Positions 1 to 10,486 of a DNA stretch of 64,000 bases are shown here, piece after piece (the first letter of the stretch is position 1; the number at the start of each line of letters is the position of its first letter). The notes beneath the pieces were generated by a model, which saw only the letters and a program-made list of their open reading frames with translations, ran no database searches and was not told the DNA's origin. A program made the translations under genes and the position numbers. Source of the DNA: Marchantia polymorpha subsp. ruderalis (lineage: Eukaryota; Streptophyta; Marchantiopsida; Marchantiales; Marchantiaceae); the NCBI GenBank assembly GCA_037833965.1, contig AP031357.1, forward strand, positions 5,910,001 to 5,974,000, written 5' to 3'.

Positions 1-497
1 GCCCAATGCACTGGAGCTCCTGACAACACTAGCTCCACAAATTCTACCTGCCAACCATGCATGTAAGCGGTCTTGGTCGGCTGCAATATCTGCAGCAATG
101 CAGTCGCGACATATCTCCGCAATCGATCTTTGTAATCCCGTGTCCGGAAACCGTTCTTGGGATGCCTGGCAACTTTGAAGAGCTCATTGTAGGAGATTTC
201 TTCCTCCTGGGACACCTTCACGCTATCGGCCTCGAAGAGGAGATCCCCTTCCTCACCGGCACACCTGCCCAACACCTACGCTCAGTTACAAATGTCCCAT
301 CTTTCTGGATGTGGACGGAATCCGCGTGAGGGCTTGTGTCTCTCCTGCAGATACTCGCGCACCATCTCCGGACATGTCCAGTTCCATCCCCACAGGAGGA
401 AATCGAGCTTCAGCCCCAGCAGCACATCTTGAAATGCGCGTAGACCGATCTGCGGCACCCTGAGGGGAAACACTCGCAGCTGGGGAACCTTCGACAT
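1..497 (-). pseudogene. Layer-1 element ORF, 5' part, broken
   Basis: The ATG at 497-495 opens the frame that is also found in copy 2 (ATG 6763). The N-terminal residues begin MSKVPQLRV. Codon 72 is TGA (284-282) where copy 2 has TGG, and codon 74 is TAG (278-276) as in copy 2; the frame then stays open to the window edge. The product is not recognised. The region is rich in aromatic, Leu and Arg residues without low-complexity runs, unlike the middle of the protein, so it may be a folded domain. The TGG-to-TGA change is a G-to-A transition, which fits decay of a methylated transposon. The rest of the ORF is outside the window. Confidence 0.6.
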
Positions 498-1589
498 TGC
501 GTTTCCTGCACACACAAACGTTCTCCCTTTCGCTCGCTCTCTCACAATCGCCACTGCGCGTCGGCCGCTCAAGCACTGACTGCTCACTCTCTCTTCGCTC
601 ACGCTCAAGTTCGCTACTCGCAATTCTCTCCAAGGTCTGTCAAGATCCTTGCGCAACTCGTCTCCGCACTCTCTTCCTCACTGCAGGTCTCTCTGCCCTT
701 GCGCGTAATCTTGGAAGCTGGAAATCGCAAAATCAAGAATGAGAGAATGAGACTGGAGCGCAGTCTTTTCTTCTCCGAATTCAAGAACGTCCAACGTTCT
801 TACTGGTTACAACGTACGCAGCCGGCTATACGGCCTAACGGTTCGCCCTTTGCATGCGCGAACTCACGTCTCCGCACTGCGCGCATTCGCATGCGTGAAT
901 GTTGAATTCTCCCGCCGCCGCCGCCTTCCGGACTCGAGTCCGCCGCAGGGTATACGTCGGCTATGTTGTCTTTCCCTAACCCGTCCATCACCGGAGGCGT
1001 GTCGCCGCTGGCGTGTTCCTTATCCATCGGCGCCTTGCTGGAGGCGCACATCTAGGCGGAGCGAATTACGCCGGCGCGTATTCGTACCGCTTATTTTGTC
1101 CTTTATGCCTCGTCCATTGCTGACGGCGCATATCCGCCAGCGCAAATCATGCCAGCGCATCCGGCCATCAGCGCCACGTCGGAGGCGTACATCAGACCGG
1201 CGCTTTCCTTCCATGAGCAGCCGCCAAAGGCGCTTCCGACTCTGAGTTGGTTTCCTCCCATGAGCGCGCGATTCCGCCGAAGGCGCATCGCCGAAGGCGT
1301 ACGGGAGTCCTTTCCGGCTGTGAACCCTAGCGCGAACGGCGCATGTCCGGCTACGAGTTTTCCGACGCTCATTACTTCTCCGTCCCTGATCCATCTCCGA
1401 CGCTCTTGGGCTCGTTAGAACGAGCGTCCCAAGCTCTTTCTAATGCAATTTCAACCAACTGGATCTACCGTGTATTCCGATCGTTGTGAAGGTTTTCCCT
1501 TTCCGCGCTAGCGACGCATCGCCGAAGGCGCACTCATGGTCGGAAGCCTTCAGAGGTCCGGGCCGTTCTTCTGACGTCTTTAGCAAAAC

Positions 1590-1685
1590 CTCCTCCTGAG
1601 GTGTCTGCTCCGGAAGCGTAGCTTCCTTAAACGCTGGAAGCGCGTGAGTAGAGACACCTCAGAAAATGAGCTTTTGCCGAAGGCG
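1590..1685. repeat. Long hairpin in layer-1 element, copy 1
   Basis: Arms around CTGAGGTGTCT and AGACACCTCAG with purine-rich extensions (AAACCTCCTC against GAGCTTTTGC) and an inner GGAAGC/GCTTCC pair. It is the counterpart of the hairpin at 5597-5697. Confidence 0.6.
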
Positions 1686-1855
1686 CCGAAGACATTGGCG
1701 TTGGTACATCCGACTACGCGATCCTTCGTGACCTCGTGACGATCTCATCAATCCACTCTATTTAACGTACCCTTTTCTAACTACAAACACTACTTCGGTA
1801 CTAGTTTTCTAAAATTGTTTAAATTCTGCAAAAAAACAAAAAGTGTGTTACCACA

Positions 1856-2300
1856 GGACACGACGTGCTAACATATGGCATGAGTTGAAAGTCATACGTG
1901 GACTTCGATACTGGTTAGTTTCACTTACAAAAGTCTTAAATGGCAATTTTCATACCTGTTTTTTTTCCCACTCTACCTAGATAGGCTCCAATGTGGCTCA
2001 AAAGAAGTGGTATGGGGTTTTTTCTCCTCATTTCTTCCTTGTAGTTGGTGTACTTGTCCTACTTTCGAAGAGGAAGCGGATAATTATATGTATTTTGAAT
2101 CGGTGTTTCAGATCGCTATGCTTTTGCTTCAGTAACCATGGTAGTGTAGTTGCTTCATTCTGAAACTCAAAATCTGCTGATGTCAGTCTAAACTGGATCC
2201 TTTACGTATGTTTATACTTAACGTATTCATAAAATCACCGTTCTTGGATTCTGGAACGGTAGATCAGTATCTGATTATAATTTTGCTTTTTCTGATACAA
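1856..2300 (+). other. Remainder of metallothionein intron (relic), no gene
   Basis: The last part (about 2240-2300) aligns with the 3' end of the intron of the intact metallothionein gene (61630-61690 minus strand), including a shared CTTGGATTCT block and the GATACA before exon 2. I found no counterpart of metallothionein exon 1 here; the copy-1 transposon terminus at 1855 may have cut it off. The rest of this stretch is AT-rich with no convincing ORF. Confidence 0.5.
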
Positions 2301-2370
2301 CTTTTATGGTGCCAACGAAGGATGCAAGTGCGATGACAAGTCCTCATGCAACCCTTGCAATTGCAAATGA
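2301..2370 (+). pseudogene. Metallothionein second exon, relic copy
   Basis: These 70 bases are the same length as exon 2 of the intact gene at 61560-61629 and encode the plant metallothionein tail ending CNPCNCK and stop (TGA 2368-2370). Two lesions are visible. The 3' splice acceptor is AA (2299-2300) instead of AG. The third Cys of the CxCxxxCxCxxCxC cluster is Ser (TCC for TGC), and the following Gly is Asp two residues earlier (CDDKSSC against CGDKCSC). No exon 1 is found upstream. It is therefore most likely a dead duplicate of the metallothionein gene, in the opposite orientation to the intact copy 59 kb away. A functional role through another acceptor is not excluded but unlikely. Confidence 0.8.
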
Positions 2371-3054
2371 GAGAGAACACCTCCAAATTATGCTGTTAAT
2401 ATTCCACAAAGTCATCCTCAGTCGACTGAGGATGATGAGCTATAGCGAAAGTTTTGCAAATCATATATGCAGTGGCTTTAGGACGCACTCATCACTTTCT
2501 GGAAGTTTGACTGTGCTTTCAGTTGACAGTTTGCAGCTTTAGAGTTTTTGTATCGGAACAAAATTGGAATAGAGCTACATCGTGCACTACACATTAACTT
2601 TTCTGTACACTCGGATTTTTCTACAGTCTCAGACTTATTTGAATTATGAATTTGAAGCCTTGGAGGCTAATTTTGAATCTTTTTGTATTGTGAGATGTCA
2701 GCGTGGTTTTTAGTACCAGTTCGGTTCATGGAAGCTGTAAGTTAGGAGATAGTCAATCTACATGGTGGCACACAGGTCGAAAGCAAAAATATAGGGTCAC
2801 ATGAAAGGGAGAGAAACATACCCAACAAATCTAGCTCAATGATAAGAGATACAAAGAAAAGGAATCGGGACTACCTTCTCCATAAAAAGTCATTTCTTGT
2901 TCAAACAATATCCTCCGCCTATTTCTGTGTGTTTATATTCCTATAGAACTCTCATGACAAAAACAGGAAGACGTATACAGTACTTTTGTCTGAATTTGGA
3001 GATTTATTCTTGAACTCAATGTAGGATCACACTAAACCCTACATCACAGAATCC
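2371..3054. other. No gene seen; extra DNA in 3' flank of relic metallothionein
   Basis: At the intact gene only about 150 bp separate the stop codon from the AATAAA block; here about 700 bp do. Apart from the palindrome at 2412-2435 this stretch shows no convincing coding frame or transposon terminus. Confidence 0.5.
2412..2435. repeat. 24-bp perfect palindrome
   Basis: Twelve-base arms TCATCCTCAGTC / GACTGAGGATGA meet with no spacer, centred on GTCGAC. It lies about 40 bp after the relic metallothionein stop codon, in the part of the 3' flank that has no counterpart at the intact gene. Confidence 0.85.
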
Positions 3055-3155
3055 TGTGTATATCTGACGACATAAATAAAGTCAGCAGAAGCATCTGCTG
3101 TAAGATTTCTGGTCATATGTGTGTTCTGTGAACTTACTGCATGCTTAAGTGAATT
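3055..3155 (+). other. Conserved metallothionein 3' flank with AATAAA signal
   Basis: It aligns with 61335-61435 (minus strand), downstream of the intact metallothionein gene and in the same orientation relative to the gene. Shared blocks include AATAAAGTC, GCAGAAGCATCTGCTG, AAGATTTCTGGT and AACTTACTGCATGC. The AATAAA at 3075-3080 matches a poly(A) signal. This shows that the duplicated segment included the 3' untranslated region. Confidence 0.7.
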
Positions 3156-5407
3156 AAGTTGGACCTTGGACAGTAAGTATGGAGAGTAGTGAGAACTGAT
3201 TCGACAGAGGTATGTAATAGCCAAAAGGGTGGCGAGTTCCAAAGACAATTCTTGCCTCATCCGACAGAAGTTGCCAGTTATTGAAGCCGTCATTGGTCTC
3301 GACCTTCAGTCACATTGATTCATAATTCATCTCACAAATTGTCATATATTTGCTTCTGTTATCTGACTTTGCTCATTGCAAAATGCTCATTTCTATGCAA
3401 GATGGACGATTATAATCAGTCAGGTCCTGAGCTATCTACATCCAGCAAAAACTCAAACTATCTCAAAACTGCAGCTGTAAATATGTTAAACGATTATATG
3501 CTCTAATATGTGACTATGTTACCAATTATGCAAGTCACATAGCCATCTGAGAGCTTATAGGTGCACTAGACGTCGGCATAGGTGACAAAGACAACATTCT
3601 GATAGTCACACAAAACTTTAAGTGAATCTACTTCGAGATTGGACGTGCCTATCAGAGGTCTCACACTGTAAGTTTCAATGCACATCGAAGAGTTCCAAAT
3701 CAAATTGTTCTGAACTTTTAGTGTTCAGATACAGGTATCTGACAGATACAGGTAGAAAAGGGTTTGAGATAGAACTATTTACTGTGTATTCTTCACACGA
3801 CTCGCTTAGTTGCACAAACTTTTACAAACGGCCGTACTTTACAATATGTTATCACCGTTTGATTACAAAAATTACAGTTTGAACACTAGGGATTCCATAT
3901 GAGCTATCCCTCTTGCGATAAAGTTTTAGTTTTTAGTTCTCGCAACGTTCCAAGACACGACTGCAATCATTGTTATGGCGTAGATCATTGCAACGCAATA
4001 GATACAACGTTGCAGCCTCTACAGTGACAGCCCCTCTTCTACATGGTTGTTGGAATTTCATCCGGTTGAGTGCATCTACATGGTTGCCGGAATGTATGGT
4101 CCGCCGACCCTCCCCGCAAAGTGTTCTTATAGTCCATCGTTAGATGCGTCTGCCGGAAATCACTTTGATGCTCCATCGGAAAATTGAGTGCCAATGAAAA
4201 ACCTGCCCGGTTAGCCTGCCCGCACATTCTTCCATCTTTGGTTCAAAAGAGGAGAGTCGCAGCGAAAAGAAGAACTTCCGTCACGGGTCATTGCAGGATG
4301 ACACCTGCCTAGGTCTATGAAGGCCATATATAGGGGCTATGTATAAGTTTGTGCAGCTAAACCCGTCCCGATAAGATTCTTATATTTCATTCTTAGAAAG
4401 CTAGGGAGTGTTGGATTCATGAGAAGTAATATGTTGTTGTATAGCCTAGTTAGATAATTGAATTACATTATGGTCTTCTTACCAACCCAAAGGTCTTAGC
4501 TTGCTGACAAAAGAGTTATCAGTCTAATACACTTTCCCGAAGCTAGGGGAGGGTAGTTGTCAGCAGTAGCAGTAGAGAAACCTGTGAGCTGCCCTGGGAT
4601 ATTCCAAGCTGGAAGTTGTACCCTGTTGGTGCTTTGGGTGGTGGTGGTGGTGGTGGTGGCGGCGGCGGCCATGGAGAGTTCCATGCCAAGCAGAGGAAGA
4701 AGCACAGGGAACAAGATCGAGAAATTCGCCAAGCCAAAATTCAGTTCTCAATGAGATCTTGGTGCATGTGCTGTATTGGGACCTGATTCAGAAGAGGGCA
4801 CTAGAATTCAATCAAGGGAAGGAAATGTAAGAGTAGTCGTAGGATTTGTGGTTTAAGTAGGGGTCAAATTGTTAGTTGGGCAACTTTTCCAGTGTCAGTA
4901 ATCTGTTGGAAAGCCTCAATCCTAGTCGGTTTAGACAAATTACACACGCAGCTCAGACTCTGTCAACATAAGCCTAGTCTTGTCCAAATACATGCAAACT
5001 TATCCGCTATACTTCAACTAGCTGAACGCTATGCCCACAAGAACTTTGTTGAGATAACGCTTGAAATCCAGCTGGGAGAGAGGAGATCCCCTCTTTGTCT
5101 AAATTCGCCTTTTTGTATGTTAATTGTTTTGACTGCAGAGCATCCAAAGTGCTGAAATTAAAATAGTTTGGTGTTTTCACTGTATTGGATGGTTTATCGA
5201 AGTTCTCGCAACTTTAGAACATGTAGCAAATGTGGGTATGCTGGATCTTTCAAAATTGGTTTCATGCTGTTAGGTACTACGCATCATGATGAACAAATTC
5301 CAGTCTTCACAGACACAACAACAGAACTAGCATAAAGCTCTAGTGAGGAAACCCGAACAAGAGAATGTAATAAAAGCGACTCACGTAAAAATGAGTTGCT
5401 GGTTCTA
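3156..5407. other. Unassigned AT-rich DNA, no convincing gene
   Basis: Only short frames without recognisable domains occur on either strand. Visible items are a TATATA box in a GC-flanked context (4327-4332), a GGT/GGC microsatellite (about 4638-4671), and AGGGAGTGTTGG near 4404, which resembles a Copia polypurine tract/LTR junction but has no matching LTR copy or coding remnant. The minus strand across the microsatellite encodes a Thr/Pro run by chance. Confidence 0.5.
4638..4671. repeat. (GGT)n(GGC)n microsatellite
   Basis: About seven GGT units pass directly into four GGC units. All six frames become homopolymer amino-acid runs here, which explains the overlapping short ORFs; none has family features. 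Confidence 0.9.
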
Positions 5408-5421
5408 CAAACTTGAGGGAG
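5408..5421 (+). repeat. 14-bp direct repeat at left edge of layer-1 copy 2
   Basis: CAAACTTGAGGGAG here is repeated exactly at 60699-60712. It is followed here by the element terminus TGTGG. It could be a target duplication or a Copia-like polypurine tract preceding an LTR; both readings are inference. Confidence 0.6.
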
Positions 5422-5596
5422 TGTGGTAACACACTTTTTGTTTTTTTTGCAGAATTTAAACAATTTTAGAAAACTAGTACCGAAGCAGTGTTTGTAGTTA
5501 GAAAAGGGTACGTTAAATAGAGTGGATTGATGAGATCGTCACGAGGTCACGAAGAATCGCGTAGTCGGATGTACCCACGCCAATGTCTTCGGCGCC

Positions 5597-5697
5597 TTCG
5601 GCAAAAGCTCCTTTTCTGAGGTGTCTCTACTCACGCGCTTCCAGCGTTTAAGGAAGCTACGCTTCCGGCGCAGACACCTCAGGAGGAGGTTTTGCTA
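5597..5697. repeat. Long imperfect hairpin in layer-1 element, copy 2
   Basis: The perfect core arms are CTGAGGTGTCT (5616-5626) and AGACACCTCAG (5672-5682), extended outward by GCAAAAGCTCC against GAGGTTTTGC with a few mismatches. The 45-base loop contains a second GGAAGC/GCTTCC pair. It is preserved in copy 1. Confidence 0.75.
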
Positions 5698-8598
5698 AAG
5701 ACGTCAGAAGAACGGCCCGGACCTCTAAAGGCTTCCGACCATGAGTGCGCCTTCGGCGATGCGCCGCTAGCGCGGAAAGGGAAAACCTTCATAACGATCG
5801 GAATACACGGTAGATCCAGTTGGTTGAAGTTGCATTAGAAAGAGCTCGGGACGCTTGTTCTAACGAGCCCAAGAGCGTCGGAGATGGATCCGGGTCGAAG
5901 AAGTTATGAGCGTCGGAAAACTCGTAGCGGGACATGCGCCGTTCGCGCTAGGGTTCACAGCCGGAAAGGACTCCCGTACGCCCTCGGCGGTGCGCCTTCG
6001 GCGGAATCACGCGCTCATGGGAGGAAATCAACTCGGAGTCGGAAGCGCCTTTGGCGGCTGCGCAACGGAAGAAACGCGCCGGTCGGATGTACGCCTCCGA
6101 CGTGGCGCTGATGACCGGATGCGCTGGCATGATTTGCGCCGGCGGGATATGCGCCGTCAGCAATGGACGAGGCATAAAGGACAAAATAAGCGGTACGAAT
6201 ACGCGCCGACTGGATGTGCGCCTCCAGCAAGGCGCCGACGGATAAGGAACACGCCAGCGGCGACGCGCCTCCGGTGATGGACGGGTTAGGGAAAGACAAC
6301 ATAGCCGACGTATACCCTACGGCGGACTCGAGTCCGGAAGACGGCGGCGGCGGGAGAATTCAACATTCACGCATGCGAATGCGCGCGAGACGTGAATTTG
6401 CGCATGCAAAGGGCGAACCGTTAGGCCGTATAGCCGGCTGCGTACGTTGTAACCAGTAAGAACGTTGGACGTTCTTGAAATCGGAGAAGAAAAGACTGCG
6501 CCCCAGTCTCATTCTCTCATTCTTGATTTTGCGAGTTCCAGCTTCCAAGATTACGCGCAAGGGCGGAGAGACCTGCAATGAGAGGAGAGAGTGCGGAGAC
6601 GAGTTACGCAAGGATCTTGACAGACCTTGGAGAGAATTGCGAGTAGCGAACTTGAGCGTGAGCGAAGAGAGAGTGAGCAGTCAGTGCTTGAGCGGCCGAC
6701 GCGCAGTGGCGATTGTGAGAGAGCGAGCGAAAGGGAGAACGTTTGTGTGTGCAGGTAACGCAATGTCGAAGGTTCCCCAGCTGCGAGTGTCTCCCCTCAG
6801 GGTGCCGCAGATCGGTCTACGCGCATTTCAAGATGTGCTGCTGGGGCTGAAGCTCGATTTCCTCCTGTGGGGGTGGAACTGGACATGTCCGGAGATGGTG
6901 CGCGAGTATCTGCAGGAGAGACACAAGCCCTCACGCGGATTCCGTCCACATCCAGAAAGATGGGACATTTGTAGCTGGGCGTAGGTGTTGGGCAGGTGTG
7001 CCGGCGAGGAAGGGGATCTCCTCTTCGAGGCCGATAGCGTGAAGGTGTCCCAAGAGGAAGAAATCTCCTACAATGAGCTCTTCAAAGTTGCCAGGCATCC
7101 CAAGAACGGTTTCCGGACAAGGGATTACAAAGATCGATTGCGGAGAAATGTCGCGACTGCATTGCTGCAGATATTGCAGCTGACCAAGACTGCTTACATG
7201 CATGGTTGGCAGGTAGAATTTGTGGAGCTAGTGTTGTCAGGAGCTCCAGTGCATTGGGCACGGCTCCTGTGGAAGGTGACGCGCCAACATGCGCAAGAAG
7301 AGAAAGGAGGAACCCTCAATCATCTTTCGCCTTACCTGATTGTGTTTTATCGGGCGATGGGTTGTTTGACAAATTCAGAGCGGACACGGTTTCCGCTGCT
7401 GACCCGGAGCTATCCAGGTAGATACTCACGGGAGGCCGAAGTGGACACGGATCCGGACGAGGAACCTGCCAGTCCGCCTCCGGCTCCGGCCCCAGCAAGA
7501 GCAGCAGAAGAACGTTGAAGTGAGCGCATTCCGCGAAAGCGGAAGTGGGATGAGAGACCTGAGTACAGGCAGCCGGAAGTGCTAGCTGCGCCGACTCGTG
7601 GTCGGCCCACCCACGAGCCTCACAGTCGACCAAAACAGAGGGCACGCAAAATGCCAACTAGTACTGAGGAGACCGGGCGTACTCCGGTCCGGCGGAATCC
7701 CACGCAGGAGGAGATAATCGCGCAGATTCTAGGGAAGTCGACAAATACCTCTGCGCAGAAGGCACCAATGCCTTCGGAAGGAGATGGACGGACTGACAGT
7801 CGGCCGACTACGAGTCGGGCGACTGAAGGTCGACAAGCGAAAGGAAGGCCAACTGAGCGGCGCGTTGAACCGGATAGCAGGCCGGAAGCAGAAGAGAGTT
7901 TGGCTGACGAGCCAACAACCCTCAGAAGGTCGTCTTCGGCGGAAGGCACTTCTAGGAAAACGCCACCAGCAAGCAGGCCAAGTGGACTGAAGACGCGCAG
8001 GGTGTATCCGACTCTCAGTCGGACAACTGCTGGTCGGCCGACTGCGAGTCGGTCAACAGAGAGTCGGCCGGATTCGCCGACTGCGAGACGGACAGGACCG
8101 GCGACCAGTGTGCGGACGCCTTCGGCGCACGCACCTTCAGCGAAGACACCTTCCGCGCAGATTGCGCCGGAAGGGCAGGCAGCAGAAGCGGGCGGTGCAA
8201 AGGTGACAAGAGTCACTGCGGCGTCGACCCCTTCGGAAACCGAAGATCGAGCCGGAACAGGGGCTCAAGCAGTGAGATCCCCCACTGCCCTGGATATTTT
8301 AGCAGGCAGTGGAGCAGCAGTCGCAGCGGAAGCTGCTGCGCGCCACAGTTCCAGGGAGTCGCCAAGGGATTCAGTGGCGACTGAAATCCTCGAAACTGAA
8401 TATGAGACGAGCTCGGAAGAGCAGGAAGCGGATTCTGTGCAGAAAACGCCAACAGGGGTGTTGTGCGAGCAGATAGTCCCTCTACTGCGATATCTGGATC
8501 GCAAGACATCCAAGTACTCGGGTACTGGAAAACCGCAGTCTTATGTGGAGACTATCAAGCGAAGGACGAGGAGCAAGGTGGCCACTTGGGCCTCTAGG

Positions 8599-8603
8599 TG
8601 CCA
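8599..8603. repeat. Target site duplication, left (array)
   Basis: TGCCA immediately precedes LTR 1 and is repeated after LTR 6 at 58974-58978. Removing the insert and one TGCCA restores an uninterrupted layer-1 reading frame, which confirms the boundaries. Confidence 0.95.
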
Positions 8604-9641
8604 TGTGAGCCGAACCTTCCCACCCTTCAGCGGTTGTAGTCCAGGTGGGGGTTCGAGCTCCCATAATCTAACTTCGCTGAATTCAAGCCATGTACTCAAA
8701 GTGTATTCAGGACAATGAGATCATAAACACTTGCTCCTTCACAGACAAATTATCCAGAACTGAAAATAATAACCTTGCTGTCTACTATTTTCGCAAGAGC
8801 ATCAGACAAGCTCTTTGTTACATAAAGATCTAACCCAACTCTGGGTGACTTCCTCAATACTACAGCCGCTGTGGGCTTTCCTAGATACCAGTCCCACTCC
8901 CAATTCCTACTCAAAGTTCAATGTCGACTTCTCAGCTCCCACCTTCAGACCCCACCAGATTTCTCTCTCGGATTCAACTCTCACTTTTCAAGTTCAAATT
9001 CAGATCCCGACTGTCAGATTTCAGTCTCAGATTTCACTTCACTCACATCTCCCACTCTCAGGTCTTCCACTCTGATCTCAGCTCCCAGGCCGAGCACACC
9101 ACTTCCGTCTCCACACACGCACACCACCAGCCCTCGCACACTGGTACACTACAAGCTCTCGCACACTAGGCCGAACACACCACCAGGTCTCAGCTCCCAC
9201 GCCGAACTCTCCACTTCGAAGTCCAAGGCCGAGACACCCACAGCCCGCCTGCATGCCCCACTCGCAATGGTGGATAGCTGCCTGCTCCCCCTGCGCGACT
9301 ACACGCCGCCGCCGCCGCCACACCTGTACATTCTACATCCTGACCACCCGATATCCGCCGGAGGGGATCTTCTTCCGCGCACCGCCGAAGGCATCCACCC
9401 GTAGAAGACGCACGACCACACCTTTGCTTATCCATAACAGTCACTCCCGACACCCATAACTCACAGACCCTAGCTCTGTTTCACAAGTTCGTGGGCTCGT
9501 TGGAACGAGCAGGTCGAGCTCTTTCCAACGAGACCCTAACTGAGTCAAACCGTTACGAATTGAGAAAGTTATGCCGGTTTTACCCTTCGCCGAAGGCGCC
9601 GGCACGAAGTTCGCCGACCTCGAGTTCTCCGGAGGCGGGTT

Positions 9642-9746
9642 TTCCGGTTTGATGTCTTCTGGTTGGATAGCTTCCGGTTGGATATCTTCCGGTGAGATAG
9701 CTTCCGGTTGGATAGCTTCCGGTTCGATGTCTTCCGGTTGGATGTT
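9642..9746. repeat. 15-bp minisatellite in LTR (about 7 units)
   Basis: Unit TTCCGGTTGGATAGC with small variations, seven times head to tail. Because the period is a multiple of three it reads as a repeated SGWIA-type pentapeptide in one frame; no evidence that this is translated. Confidence 0.9.
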
Positions 9747-10006
9747 GTCCTACCCTATCTGCCGCTTTCGACGCTCATAACTCAGTGACGCCTTATCCGT
9801 TTGAAGAGTTCTTGGTCTCGTTGGAACGAGCGTCGCGAGTTCTTTCCAACGAGACCCTAATCAAGTCAAACCGTTAACAAATGAAAAAGATATGCCGAGT
9901 TTACTGTTTCGCCGATGGCCCTTGCACGATGTTCACCGGCTCGGAGTTCGCCGACCCCGAGTTCGCCGAAGGCCTGCTCGCAGTTGTCGCGAAGTCGTCC
10001 GAAGCC

Positions 10007-10121
10007 GAAGATGTTCGCAGCCGGAGACCCCCGGTGCCGAAGACGTTCGCAGCCGGAGACGTTCGCAGCCGGAGACTTGGAGCCGAAGACGTTCGCAGCC
10101 GGAGATGTTCGCAACCGGACT
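10007..10121. repeat. Minisatellite in LTR, GTTCGCAGCCGGAGA unit
   Basis: Five or six copies of an 18-base-type unit GACGTTCGCAGCCGGAGA, irregularly spaced, some separated by CCGAA. Present in all six LTRs. Confidence 0.85.
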
Positions 10122-10486
10122 TGCCTCAACCCTTCCCATCAGTAACTTCCGACACTCACAACTCAGTGATTCCTCATCCGTTTGAAGAGTTCTTGGTCTC
10201 GTTGGAACGAGCGTTGCGAGCTCTTTCCAAGGAGACACTAACTGAGTCAAGGAGTCACACATTGAAAACGTTATGAGGGTTTCACTGTTTCGCCGAAGGC
10301 CTTTCCCCGAAGGAACTTCACCGAAGGCTCTTCGCCGGAGACCCTGCCCTGAAAGCCCCGTTCCGGACCTTTGCCTACTAGCTATTACACCAACTCCTAA
10401 TCTTACCAAAACTTCCAGAAAACTCCGAGCATAATTTTGCAAGAGCTTAAATCTAAAACTTTAACTCTCACAAGGTTAAAAAGACA

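Larger units (their letters stand above)
1..1855 (-). mobile_element. LTR-type element, copy 1 (5' part, runs off left edge)
   Basis: Reverse complement of this stretch matches 5422-7260 closely over its full length, with scattered substitutions and short indels. Its terminus (minus strand, from 1855) reads TGTGGTAACACAC, the same terminus as copy 2 at 5422, so this is the 5' end of a minus-strand element whose body lies beyond base 1. It contains a long hairpin (about 1590-1685) and the start of a frame (ATG at 497). The flank outside the terminus (GGACACGACG) differs from that of copy 2, so the boundary is real. No reverse transcriptase is visible; class (LTR-type, probably non-autonomous) is inferred from the TG terminus and shared ORF. 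Confidence 0.75.
9456..10285. repeat. Three diverged copies of a hairpin module inside the LTR
   Basis: Each module (about 9456-9585, 9772-9905, 10152-10285) contains an AACTCA block, then GGTCTCGTTGGAA, a short spacer, its inverted copy TTCCAACGAGACC, and a downstream (A)CTGAGTCAAACCG / GTTATG block. In the middle module the arms are perfect over 13 bp (9814-9826 and 9844-9856). In the first the left arm reads GGCTCGTTGGAA, and in the third the right arm is degenerate (TTCCAAGGAGACA). The module recurs in all six LTRs; a related single block occurs in the layer-1 element near 5838-5880. Confidence 0.8.

Noticed and set aside
4496..4754. Secreted Thr- or Pro-rich peptide gene on the minus strand
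   Set aside because: All frames across the GGT/GGC microsatellite give homopolymer runs; the hydrophobic frame lacks an upstream ATG before a stop and has no family match.
5422..6762. Initiator tRNA-Met primer-binding site to define the layer-1 LTR end
   Set aside because: No TGGTATCAGAG-like sequence and no other convincing primer-binding site was found, so the LTR length remains undefined.
9642..10121. CRISPR-like array
   Set aside because: The repeats are contiguous minisatellite units of 15-18 bp without unique spacers, inside an LTR of a plant retrotransposon.
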